Below, in pieces: positions 1 through 9,311 of a DNA stretch of 64,000 bases (positions are counted from its first letter, which is position 1; each line of letters begins with the position of its first letter). The DNA is from Lutibaculum sp963816555 (GTDB taxonomy: Bacteria > Pseudomonadota > Alphaproteobacteria > Rhizobiales > Tepidamorphaceae), in NCBI GenBank assembly GCA_963816555.1, contig CAWFLD010000014.1:201376-265375 (forward strand), read 5' to 3'. The notes under the pieces are model-generated. The model was not told the origin of the DNA. It saw nothing but the letters and a program-made list of their open reading frames with translations, and searched no databases. Made by a program: the position numbers and the translations under genes.

Positions 1-1090
1 TCGTCGCCGCCGAGAACCAGCCGGTGAAGATGAAGCCGGCCGACCCGGGCGGCACGGCGGTGCCGAACCAGGACAAGATCGTGTTCGACCGCGCCAACGG
101 CATCGCGGCGAGCGGCAAGACGGAAGAGCGCATCGTCTCGCGCGAGGAGCCCGTCGAGAACGTGCCGCTGCGCGACGACGCGGCGCAGGCGCCGAACGCA
201 GCCCCTGCGGCAGCCGACGAGGGCGAGCCCAAGCGCGTCCGCACCGTCGTCGTGAAGCCCGACGGCACGATCGTCGACCAGTCGAGCGAGAGCGGCCAGG
301 CCGAGCAGGCCGTCGCGATGATCGAGCAGTCCGGCGACGCCGCGGGCGCGACCGGGCCGGTCGCGCTCTACGATTCCGGCACCCCGGCACCCGCTGCGGA
401 TGCGGCGGCGCCGGCGCCCGAGGCCGCTGCTCCTGCGCCGGCAGCGGATGCCGCGCCGGCCGCGGCTCCTGCCGCTCCGGCACCCGCGGCGGAGGCCGCG
501 CCCGCCGCCGACGCGGCGCAGCCCGCCGCCGAGCCTCGCGCCTGCGGCCGAAGCCGCCGCGCCCGCCGTGCCGATGCCGCCGGCGCGGCCGGCCGACGCG
601 CCGAGGACCGCTGCCGCGAGCAAGCCGCAGCAGGCCTTCGTGCCGCCGAGCGCCTCCGAGGAGCGGGCGCAGGATTCCGGCAAGCCGATGCAGCTCGTGC
701 CGCAATCCGCCGGCACGCAGGTCGCCAACGCGCCGACGGCCGCGACCGGCGACGCCGCCGCGCTCGTGCCAAACGGCGCGCTCGGGCCAGGCCGCGTCGC
801 CCGCGACCCAGCAGGCGTCGCAGGCCCAGAGCTTCGCCGACGGCGGCTACGTCGTGCAGGTCTCCTCGACCCGCGCCGAGGCCGACGCGCAGGCGACGGC
901 GAACCGGGTGAAGCAGAAATACGACGGCGTGCTGTCGGGCTACGACACCACGGTGCAGCGGGCCGACCTCGGCGACAGGGGCATCTACTACCGCGTCGCG
1001 GTCGGTCCCATGGCCGATTCCTCGACCGCGGCGAGCGTGTGCGGCCGCCTGAAGTCCGCCGGTCTCGACTGCTTCGTGCGGCGCAACTGA
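1..1090 (+). CDS. SPOR-domain protein, C-terminal part, frameshifted
   Basis: The gene runs in from before the window and ends at the stop at 1088-1090. Its reading frame changes twice, near 530 and near 785. The readable product has a charged segment, a long Ala/Pro linker (about 370-640), and a C-terminal SPOR domain starting near GGYVVQVSSTRAEADA and ending ..DCFVRRN. SPOR domains bind glycan strands stripped of stem peptides at the division septum, so a periplasmic, septum-located protein is expected; its N-terminal transmembrane part would lie upstream. It precedes nagZ in the same direction, as is usual in Rhizobiales. The frameshifts in a low-complexity linker look like sequencing errors. 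Confidence 0.8.
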   Translation, partial: RRRREPAGEDEAGRPGRHGGAEPGQDRVRPRQRHRGERQDGRAHRLARGARRERAAARRRGAGAERSPCGSRRGRAQARPHRRREARRHDRRPVERERPGRAGRRDDRAVRRRRGRDRAGRALRFRHPGTRCGCGGAGARGRCSCAGSGCRAGRGSCRSGTRGGGRARRRRGAARRRASRLRPKPPRPPCRCRRRGRPTRRGPLPRASRSRPSCRRAPPRSGRRIPASRCSSCRNPPARRSPTRRRPRPATPPRSCQTARSGQAASPATQQASQAQSFADGGYVVQVSSTRAEADAQATANRVKQKYDGVLSGYDTTVQRADLGDRGIYYRVAVGPMADSSTAASVCGRLKSAGLDCFVRRN

Positions 1091-1132
1091 TGCCGCGTTG
1101 ACCAGGGCCCGGGCAGCCGGTAACCACGGCGA

Positions 1133-2147
1133 ATGACAAAGGCGCTGATCGTCGGCTGCTCCGGCCCGGAACTCACTCCCGAGGAAGTCGCCTTCCTGCG
1201 GGAGGAGGACCCCTGGGGCCTCATCCTGTTCGCCCGCAACTGCCCCAGCCCGACCTCCGTCGAGGCGCTGGTCGCGGCCTTCCGCGAGGTGGTCGGCCGC
1301 GAGGATGCCCCCGTGCTGATCGACCAGGAGGGCGGCCGCGTCCAGCGGCTGAAGCCGCCCTACTGGTCGGCCTATCCCTCCGGCGCCGCCATAGAGGCGC
1401 TCTACCGCCGCGACCCGGACGCCGGGCGGCAGGCGGCGCGCCTGGCGGGCCGGCTGATCGCCGAGGACCTGCGCCTGCTCGGCATCACCGTCGACTGCCT
1501 GCCGGTTCTCGACGTGCGCTGCGAGGGCACGCACGACGTGATCGGCGACCGCGCGTATGGCAGCGACGCCAAGACGGTCGTGACGCTCGGCCGCGCCGTG
1601 ACCGAAGGCCTCCGCAGCGGCGGCGTCGCGCCCGTCATGAAGCACGTGCCGGGGCACGGCCGCGCCGGGGCGGACAGCCACCTCGAGCTGCCGGTCGTCG
1701 ATGCCGCGCTCGACGATCTGCGGGCCGTCGATTTCGCGCCCTTCGCGGAATTGGCGGACCTGCCGATGGCGATGACCGCGCACGTCCTCTACACCGCGCT
1801 CGATCCGGACCGCTGCGCGACGCTGTCGCCGTCGATCGTCGGCGACGTGATTCGCGGCGAGATCGGCTTCGACGGCCTGCTGATGAGCGACGACCTTTCG
1901 ATGAAGGCGCTGCAGGGATCGCTGTCGCGAGCGAACGGAAGCCGCGATTTCGGCTGGCTGCGACGTCGCGCTCCACTGCAACGGCGATCTGAGCGAAATG
2001 CGCGAGGCGGCCGCGGCCAGCCCGGCGCTGTCCGGCCGGGCGGAGGAGCGGGCCGCCGCCGCGCTCGCCTGGGCCCGGCGCGACTGGACCGACATCCTCG
2101 ACGCGCGCGACGATCTTCGCCGGCTGCTGGGAGAGGAGACGGGGTGA
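1133..2147 (+). CDS. nagZ: beta-N-acetylhexosaminidase NagZ (glycoside hydrolase family 3), one frameshift
   Basis: A cytoplasmic enzyme that removes GlcNAc from 1,6-anhydro-muropeptides in peptidoglycan recycling. The start is the ATG at 1133 (MTKALIVGCSG). Family motifs are visible: DQEGGRVQRL near residue 65 and the catalytic loop KHVPGHGRAGADSH (general acid/base D-S-H pair) near residue 167. The frame slips near 1930; the C-terminus then continues in another frame (..DWTDILDARDDLRRLLGEETG) to the TGA at 2145-2147. The joined length of about 338 residues fits the family. The next gene, scpA, begins 4 bases later, so nagZ, scpA and scpB are probably co-transcribed. The slip is more likely an error than a real mutation. 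Confidence 0.9.
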
Positions 2148-2151
2148 GGGC

Positions 2152-2934
2152 ATGAGCGCCGGAGAGGGAGACTCGTGGGATGTGCCGCCGCGCGATCGCT
2201 CCGAGACGCTCATCGTCGACGTCGAGGGGTTCGAGGGGCCGCTCGACCTGCTCCTCGCCCTGGCGCGCACCCAGAAGGTCGACCTGACGCGAATCTCGAT
2301 CCTCGCCCTCGTCGAGCAGTATCTGGACTACGTCGAGGAGGCGCGCCGGCTGAGGCTCGAGCTCGCCGCCGACTACCTCGTGATGGCGGCGTGGCTCGCC
2401 TATCTCAAGTCGCGCCTGCTGCTTCCCAAGCAGGAGGAGGACGAGCCGAGCGGCGAGGAGATGGCGGCCCACCTGGCGCTGCGCCTGCGGCGGCTCGAGG
2501 CGATGCGCGACGCCGCGGCGCGGCTCGTCAACCGCGACCGGCTGGGGCGCGACGTCTTCGCCCGCGGCATGCCCGAGGGCATGCAGGTCTTCCGCCGGAG
2601 CAGGTACGAGGCGACGCTCTACGACCTCCTCAAGGCGTATGGCGCGCGGCGCAGCCAGAATGCCGCGAGCCGCGTCGTCTTCCACAAGCGCAGCGTCGTC
2701 GGCCTGCAGGAGGCGCGCGAGATCCTGACGCGGCTGATCGGCGATCTTGCGGCGTGGACGCCGATGGACGTCCTGATGGGCGCGTTCCCGTCCGCCCCCG
2801 CCCTGCGGGCGACGAGCCTCGCCAGCGCCTTTTCCGCCTCGCTCGAGCTCTGCCGCGAGGGCCAGATCGATCTGCGCCAGGAGCGTCCCTTCGCGCCGCT
2901 CTACCTCCGGGCGCGTCCCGACGCCGAAACCTGA
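2152..2934 (+). CDS. scpA: segregation and condensation protein A (kleisin)
   Basis: The kleisin subunit that bridges the Smc ATPase heads and, with ScpB, loads condensin on DNA for chromosome segregation. The 260-residue product has the diagnostic N-terminal segment FEGPLDLLLALARTQKVDL around residue 26, the helical segment ADYLVMAAWLAYLKSRLLLP around residues 66-85, and a C-terminal winged-helix region. Length matches alphaproteobacterial ScpA. It starts 4 bases after nagZ and is followed after 23 bases by scpB, the conserved arrangement nagZ-scpA-scpB. No frameshift was seen. Confidence 0.95.
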   Translation: MSAGEGDSWDVPPRDRSETLIVDVEGFEGPLDLLLALARTQKVDLTRISILALVEQYLDYVEEARRLRLELAADYLVMAAWLAYLKSRLLLPKQEEDEPSGEEMAAHLALRLRRLEAMRDAAARLVNRDRLGRDVFARGMPEGMQVFRRSRYEATLYDLLKAYGARRSQNAASRVVFHKRSVVGLQEAREILTRLIGDLAAWTPMDVLMGAFPSAPALRATSLASAFSASLELCREGQIDLRQERPFAPLYLRARPDAET

Positions 2935-2957
2935 CGCATCCGCGCCGGAGCCCCAGC

Positions 2958-3619
2958 ATGGCCGAACGCCTGCACGTCGTCGAAAGCATCATCTCGAGCG
3001 AGCACCGCGAGCAGCTGCGCATGCTCGAGGCGCTCCTGTTCGCCGCCGCCGAGCCGCTCGACCTCGGCACGCTGCGGACGCGCATGCCGGAGGGCGCCGA
3101 CATCCCGGCGCGGCTGCGCGAGCTGCAGGCGAACTACGCCCATCGCGGCGTCCACCTCGTGGAGGTCGGCGGCCGCTGGCGCTTCCATACGGCGCCCGAT
3201 CTCGCCCACCTCCTGCGGCGCGACGCCGTGGAGCGGAAGCCCCTCTCGCGGGCCGCGCTCGAGACGCTGGCGATCATCGCCTATCACCAGCCGGTGACGC
3301 GGGCCGAGATCGAGGAGGTGAGGGGGGTCTCGACGAGCAAGGGCACGCTCGACGTGCTGATGGAGACGGGCTGGGTGCGCATGCGCGGCCGGCGCCGCTC
3401 GCCGGGCCGGCCGGTGACCTACGGCACCACCCCCGAGTTCCTCGACCATTTCACGCTGCAGAGCCTCGACGACCTGCCGGGCCTCGACGAGCTCAAGGGC
3501 TCGGGCCTGCTCGAGGGCCGGCTGCCGCCGGACTTCTCGGTGCCGCGCCCCGGAGCCTCCGACGATCCCGACGAGGACCCGCTCGACGGCGAGGAGCCGG
3601 CGGACGACGAGGACGACCG

Positions 3620-3623
<4 letters not shown>
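2958..3623 (+). CDS. scpB: segregation and condensation protein B
   Basis: Dimeric partner of ScpA and Smc in bacterial condensin. The start is the ATG at 2958 (MAERLHVVES); reading further upstream gives only out-of-family Arg/Pro-rich sequence. Two winged-helix domains are visible, with the family signature ALETLAIIAYHQPVTRAEIE around residue 97 and the following RGVSTSKGTLDVLMETGWV. The C-terminus is a strongly acidic tail (DDPDEDPLDGEEPADDEDD), common in this order. The last bases overlap the GTG start of the next gene by 4 bp (GTGA). Confidence 0.95.
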
Positions 3624-4741
<1,118 letters not shown>

Positions 4742-4758
4742 GTGGTGCGCCACATGTG

Positions 4759-4785
4759 TTGCTGGGGGCGCAAGGTACCTATAGA
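4759..4785 (+). promoter_or_regulatory. possible promoter for tatABC
   Basis: In the 97-base gap before tatA, TTGCTG (4759-4764) and TATAGA (4780-4785) stand 15 bases apart, a slightly short spacer for a housekeeping promoter. The gap is AT-richer than its surroundings. This is a pattern match only. Confidence 0.3.
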
Positions 4786-4838
4786 TTGCGCTCGAGGGCC
4801 CATACCCTTGGTGGGGGGAACGGCCGCAGGAGATTGTA

Positions 4839-5087
4839 ATGTCGCCAAGTTGGTTTCAGATTCTGATCGTCGTCGTACTGCTCGTGCTGCTCTTCGGACG
4901 CGGCAAGATTTCCGAGCTGATGGGCGACGTCGCGAAGGGTATCAAGAGCTTCAAGCAGGGCATGGCCGAGGACGAGACCGAGTCGAAGCGCGAACAGCAG
5001 CGCACGATCGACCACCAGCCGTCCGAGACCGTGGACACGAAGCACGAGAGCACCGTACACAACCGGTCCGCCGAGAACGTGAGCTGA
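4839..5087 (+). CDS. tatA: Sec-independent translocase subunit TatA
   Basis: Forms the pore-like oligomer of the twin-arginine export system for folded proteins. The 82-residue product has one N-terminal membrane helix (WFQILIVVVLLVLLFGRGKI), the FGRGKISELMGDVAKGIKSFKQG hinge and amphipathic helix in condensed form of the family, and a polar tail. The ATG at 4839 follows an AGGAG-like ribosome site (caggagatt). It heads the tatA-tatB-tatC group. Confidence 0.95.
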   Translation: MSPSWFQILIVVVLLVLLFGRGKISELMGDVAKGIKSFKQGMAEDETESKREQQRTIDHQPSETVDTKHESTVHNRSAENVS

Positions 5088-5154
5088 GGGCCCATTCGGC
5101 GCGAAATCCGGATGTGCGCGGCCCTGCGTGGCGTCCGCGCGGCGGGAAAGGCTC

Positions 5155-5622
5155 ATGTTAGACATCGGTTGGAGTGAGATGCTCGTGATCGGCGTGGTCG
5201 CGGTCCTTGTGGTCGGGCCACGCGAGCTTCCGAGCATGTTGCGAACCTTCGGCAAGTATGCCGGACAGCTTCGCCGCATGGCGGGCGAGTTCCAGTCGCA
5301 GTTCAACGACGCGCTGAAGGAAGCGGAGCTCGACGAGGTGAAGCGGGGCATCGAGAGCGTGCGCTCCGCGTCCCCCGCCAACCAGCTCCGCAAGGAGCTC
5401 GGCTCCTTCAAGGATGCCGCCAACGGCATGCGCAAGGCGGTGGAGGATCCGGCGGCCCCGTCGACCCCCGCCGCGAAGCCGGAGGAGGCGGACGGCGTCC
5501 GCCCCGACCCGGCGGCACCCGTCGCCGGCGAGGCGCCGCCGACACCGGCCCACGTCGGCGAGGAGCAGGCCGCGCCTGTTCCGGAAGACAAGAAGACTGC
5601 CACGGCCGAGACGGCCTCGTGA
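5155..5622 (+). CDS. tatB: Sec-independent translocase subunit TatB
   Basis: Works with TatC as the twin-arginine signal receptor. The start is the ATG at 5155 (MLDIGWSEMLVIG), which gives the family's N-terminus; an upstream in-frame start at 5128 would add nine unrelated residues. The membrane helix is followed by the conserved VVGPRELPSMLRTFGK and an amphipathic helix, then an Ala/Pro-rich acidic tail typical of alphaproteobacterial TatB. The product is 155 residues long. It is followed after 13 bases by tatC. Confidence 0.95.
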   Translation: MLDIGWSEMLVIGVVAVLVVGPRELPSMLRTFGKYAGQLRRMAGEFQSQFNDALKEAELDEVKRGIESVRSASPANQLRKELGSFKDAANGMRKAVEDPAAPSTPAAKPEEADGVRPDPAAPVAGEAPPTPAHVGEEQAAPVPEDKKTATAETAS

Positions 5623-5635
5623 TCCGACGGGTTCC

Positions 5636-6427
5636 ATGAGTCAGGACGACATCGAAGCTTCGCGCGCGCCGCTGATCGAGCATCTCATCGAGCTGCGGCG
5701 GCGCCTGATGTATTCCGTCATCGCGCTGTCGATCGGGTTCATCTTCTGCTTCTTCTTCGCTTCGGATATCTTCAACATCCTCCTGAAGCCCTATGAATGG
5801 GCGGTCGGGAGCGTGAAGGATCTCGAGCTGATCTACACGGCGCCGCAGGAATATTTCTTCACGCAGCTGAAGATCGCCCTGTTCGGCGGCCTGTTCCTGT
5901 CGTTCCCGGTCATCGCGTCGCAGCTCTACATGTTCGTCGCGCCCGGCCTCTACAAGAACGAGCGCGGCGCGTTCCTGCCGTTCCTGGTCGCCACGCCGAT
6001 CCTGTTCATCCTCGGCGCGTCGCTCGTCTACTTCATGACGATGCCGCTGGTGATGAAGTTCTTCCTGTCGATGCAGCAGACGGGGGGCGAGGACCAGGCG
6101 CGGATCCAGCTCGTGGCGCGGGTCAGCGAGTATCTCAGCCTCATCATGACGCTGATGTTCGCGTTCGGCCTGTGCTTCCAGCTGCCGGTGCTCCTGACGC
6201 TGCTCGGCCGCGTCGGCATCGCCACGGCGGACGGCCTGAAGGCCAAGCGCAAGTACGCGATCGTCATCACCTTCGCCGTCGCCGCGTTCCTGACGCCGCC
6301 GGACCCGATCAGCCAGATCGGGCTTGCGCTGCCCACCCTGCTTCTCTACGAAATCTCGATCATATCGGTGCGCATGGTCGAGAAGAAGCGCGCGGAGGCC
6401 GAGGCCGAGCGGGAAGCGTCAGACTGA
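5636..6427 (+). CDS. tatC: Sec-independent translocase subunit TatC
   Basis: Core integral membrane receptor of the Tat system, with six membrane helices. The start is the ATG at 5636 (MSQDDIEASRAP), which leads straight into the conserved LIEHLIELRRRLMYSV. Other landmarks are the Y-F-F-TQLKIALFGG stretch, FVAPGLYKNERGAFLPF in helix 2-3, and LTPPDPISQIGLALPTLLLY near the end. The product is 263 residues, the usual length. A charged tail (EKKRAEAEAEREASD) ends the protein. tatC is followed by serS after 72 bases, a common Rhizobiales order. Confidence 0.97.
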   Translation: MSQDDIEASRAPLIEHLIELRRRLMYSVIALSIGFIFCFFFASDIFNILLKPYEWAVGSVKDLELIYTAPQEYFFTQLKIALFGGLFLSFPVIASQLYMFVAPGLYKNERGAFLPFLVATPILFILGASLVYFMTMPLVMKFFLSMQQTGGEDQARIQLVARVSEYLSLIMTLMFAFGLCFQLPVLLTLLGRVGIATADGLKAKRKYAIVITFAVAAFLTPPDPISQIGLALPTLLLYEISIISVRMVEKKRAEAEAEREASD

Positions 6428-6499
6428 CCTTCGGCCGGCGCGGCTCGCGCGGGCCCTTCCGCTGCGCGTGCAGGCGAAAACTTCCAGTCCGGCGGCGCA

Positions 6500-7783
6500 A
6501 TGTTCGACATCAAATGGATCCGCGACAATCCCGAGGCGTTCGACGAGGGGATGCGCAAGCGCGGCCTCGAATCGCCGCGGGAGAGCCTCCTGGCGCTCGA
6601 CGACCAGCGGCGCGAGCACATCCGCAAGCTGCAGGACGCGCAGGAGCGCCGCAACGCGGCCTCCAAGGAGATCGGCAAGGCCAAGGCCTCGGGTGACGAG
6701 GCGGCGGCGCAGAAGCTGATCGACGAGGTCGCCGAGCTGAAGGCCTTCGTGCAGACCGGCGAGGATCGCGAGCGCGAGCTGTCGAGCGCGCTCGAGACCG
6801 AGCTCGCCCAGATCCCGAACATCCCGCTCGACGAGGTGCCGGAAGGCCCCGACGAGACGGCGAATGTCGAGGTCCGGCGGCACCTCGAGCCGAAGCCGCT
6901 GAACTTCGAGGCGAAGCAGCACTTCGAGATCGGCGAGGGCCTCGGCCTCATGGACTTCGAGGTCGCCTCGAAGCTGTCCGGCGCCCGATTCGTCGTTCTG
7001 CGCCAGCAGCTTGCGCGGCTCGAGCGCGCGCTCGGCAACTTCATGCTCGACCTGCACACGGGCGAGCACGGCTACACCGAGATCAACCCGCCGCTCCTCG
7101 TGCGCGACGAGGTGATGTTCGGCACCGCCCAGCTTCCGAAGTTCGTCGACGACCAGTTCCGCACGACCGACGGCCGCTGGCTCATCCCGACCGCGGAGGT
7201 CGTGCTGACCAATCTCGTGCGCGAGGAGATCCTCGACGAGGGCAGCCTGCCGATTCGCGTCACCGCGTGGACGCCGTGCTTCCGCGCCGAGGCGGGCGCC
7301 GCCGGCCGCGACACGCGCGGCATGATCCGGCAGCACCAGTTCGCCAAGGTCGAGCTCGTCTCCATCACGGCGCCCGAGCGCTCGCTGGAGGAGCACGAGC
7401 GCATGACGGCCTGCGCGGAGGAGGTGCTGAAGCGCCTCGACCTGCCGTTCCGCACCATCACGCTGTGCACCGGCGACATGGGCTTCTCCTCGCGCAAGAC
7501 CTACGACATCGAGGTCTGGCTGCCGGGACAGAACGCCTACCGCGAGATCTCCAGCTGCTCGGTGTGCGGCGACTTCCAGGCCCGGCGCATGCAGGCGCGC
7601 TACCGGCCGTCGGCCGAGAAGGGCGTGCGCTACGTCCACACGCTGAACGGCTCCGGCACGGCGGTCGGCCGCGCCCTCGTGGCCGTGATCGAGAACTACC
7701 AGCAGGCCGACGGCTCGATCGTCATTCCCGATGCGCTCCGCCCCTACATGGCCGGGGCCGAGACCATCGACATGCCGAAGTGA
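6500..7783 (+). CDS. serS: serine--tRNA ligase
   Basis: Charges tRNA-Ser (and tRNA-Sec where present) with serine. Class II synthetase of 427 residues. The N-terminal coiled-coil arm (residues about 25-110, e.g. ERRNAASKEIGKAKASGDE) contacts the long variable arm of the tRNA. Motif 2 is seen in FRAEAGAAGRDTRGMIRQHQ, and motif 3 in GSGTAVGRALVAVIENYQ near the C-terminus. The ATG start (MFDIKWIRDNPEAF) matches the family. The reading frame is intact. Confidence 0.97.
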   Translation: MFDIKWIRDNPEAFDEGMRKRGLESPRESLLALDDQRREHIRKLQDAQERRNAASKEIGKAKASGDEAAAQKLIDEVAELKAFVQTGEDRERELSSALETELAQIPNIPLDEVPEGPDETANVEVRRHLEPKPLNFEAKQHFEIGEGLGLMDFEVASKLSGARFVVLRQQLARLERALGNFMLDLHTGEHGYTEINPPLLVRDEVMFGTAQLPKFVDDQFRTTDGRWLIPTAEVVLTNLVREEILDEGSLPIRVTAWTPCFRAEAGAAGRDTRGMIRQHQFAKVELVSITAPERSLEEHERMTACAEEVLKRLDLPFRTITLCTGDMGFSSRKTYDIEVWLPGQNAYREISSCSVCGDFQARRMQARYRPSAEKGVRYVHTLNGSGTAVGRALVAVIENYQQADGSIVIPDALRPYMAGAETIDMPK

Positions 7784-7796
7784 GGACGAAGGCGAC

Positions 7797-8571
7797 ATGC
7801 GCATTCTTGTGACGAACGACGACGGCATCCATGCGCCGGGCCTGAAGTCCTGCGAGAAGATCGCGCGCGCCCTCTCCGACGACGTCTGGGTCGTCGCCCC
7901 CGAAACCGACCAGAGCGGCGCGTCGCATTCGCTGACGCTCAACGATCCGCTGCGCCTGAGGGAGGTCTCGGACCGGCACTTCGCCGTGAAGGGCACGCCG
8001 ACCGACTGCGTCATCATGGCGGTCAAGCACGTCATGCCGGAGCCGCCGGACCTCGTGCTGTCCGGCGTCAACCGCGGCCACAACGTCGCCGAGGACGTCA
8101 CCTATTCCGGCACCATCGCTGGCGCCTTCGAGGGGTCGACGCTGGGCATCCGCTCGATCGCGCTCAGCCAGTCGGTGATCGGCGGCGAGAATCGCCGCGT
8201 GCCGTGGGAGACGGCGGAGGCGCATGGCCCGCAGGTCGTCCGCAGGCTTCTCGACAGCCGGCTCGACACCACGGTCATCCTCAACGTCAACTTCCCGCCC
8301 TGCGAGCCCGACGAGGTCACCGGCATCGAGGTGACGACCCAGGGGCGGCGGGACCAGGCGATGCTCGGCATCGACGCCCGGGTCGACGGCCGCGGCAACC
8401 CCTATTACTGGCTCGCCTTCGAGCGCCGGCAGTTCACGCCGGGCAAGGGCACCGACCTGAGGGCGCTCGACGACGGCGCGATCTCGGTGACGCCGCTCAG
8501 CCTCAACCTGACCGATTCGCTCCGCCCACGCGGTTCTCCTCGACCAGATGAGCCGGAAGGACGCCGGCTGA
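7797..8571 (+). CDS. surE: 5'-nucleotidase SurE, one frameshift near the end
   Basis: Metal-dependent nucleoside 5'-monophosphate phosphatase (also acts on short polyphosphate), a stress-survival protein. The start is the ATG at 7797 (MRILVTNDDGIHAPGL), with the metal-binding N-D-D motif at residues 7-9; GVNRGHNVAEDVTYSGTIAGA around residue 83 is also diagnostic. After ..LNLTDSL the frame slips by one base near 8522; corrected, the protein ends AHAVLLDQMSRKDAG at the TGA at 8569-8571. Corrected length is about 257 residues. Next to pcm, a widespread pairing of damage-repair functions. Confidence 0.93.
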
Positions 8572-8575
8572 GCCC

Positions 8576-9241
8576 ATGGGCGGCGAAGACGAGGAGGAGG
8601 GCGGCGAGCGGATTTCGGCGGCGCGCCTGACGATGGCCCTGCGCTCGCAGGGCGTTCGCGACCTCAAGGTCCTGCAGGCGATCGAGGGGCTGTCGCGCTC
8701 GCAGTTCGTCGACCCGCAATATGCCGCCTACGCCTATCACGACCGCTCTCTCCCGATCGCCTGCGGCCAGACGATCAGCCAGCCCTATGTCGTCGCCTAC
8801 ATGACCGGGCAGCTCCGCGTCGGCGAGCGCGACAAGGTGCTCGAGATCGGCACGGGCTCGGGCTATCAGGCCGCGATCCTGTCGCGGATGTGCCGGCGGG
8901 TCTACACGATCGAGCGCTACCGGACCCTGCTGCGCGAGGCGGAGGCGCGATTCGAGAGGCTCGGCCTGTCGAACATCACCGCGCTGCTCGGCGACGGCAT
9001 GAAGGGCTGGCCGAGCCAGGCGCCGTTCGACCGGATCATCGTCACGGCTGCCGCAGAGGAGGTGCCCGCGCTGCTCGTCGACCAGCTCAAGCCCGGCGGC
9101 ATCATGATCGTGCCGGTCGGCCCGGTCGGCGGCGTGCAGCATCTCGTGCGCATCACGCGCACGGCGGAGGGTTTCGACGAGGAGCGCCTGATCGGCGTGC
9201 GCTTCGTGCCGCTCGTGCCGGGCAGGGCCGAGCAGCTTTAA
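8576..9241 (+). CDS. pcm: protein-L-isoaspartate O-methyltransferase
   Basis: Methylates abnormal L-isoaspartyl residues in aged proteins using S-adenosylmethionine, starting their repair. The 221-residue product has the SAM-binding motif VLEIGTGSGYQAAILS near residue 88, the upstream PIACGQTISQPYVVAYMT segment that shapes the active site, and LLGDGMKGWP and FDRIIVTAA motifs further on. The ATG at 8576 lies 4 bases after the corrected surE stop, so the two are co-transcribed. The intact frame supports treating the surE slip as a sequence error. Confidence 0.95.
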   Translation: MGGEDEEEGGERISAARLTMALRSQGVRDLKVLQAIEGLSRSQFVDPQYAAYAYHDRSLPIACGQTISQPYVVAYMTGQLRVGERDKVLEIGTGSGYQAAILSRMCRRVYTIERYRTLLREAEARFERLGLSNITALLGDGMKGWPSQAPFDRIIVTAAAEEVPALLVDQLKPGGIMIVPVGPVGGVQHLVRITRTAEGFDEERLIGVRFVPLVPGRAEQL

Positions 9242-9311
9242 GGCGATATTTACCCAAACACATCTTTACTGACGCCAAATGTTACCAGACGTGCGGCGTA
9301 GGTGAAGATCA

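Noticed and set aside
370..640. GCC/CCG-rich tract as a repeat or regulatory element
   Set aside because: It codes for the Ala/Pro linker of a SPOR protein.
1..1090. Pseudogene status of the many frameshifted genes
   Set aside because: Frames on both sides of each slip stay conserved and in order, and several of the genes are essential, so the slips are taken as sequence errors.
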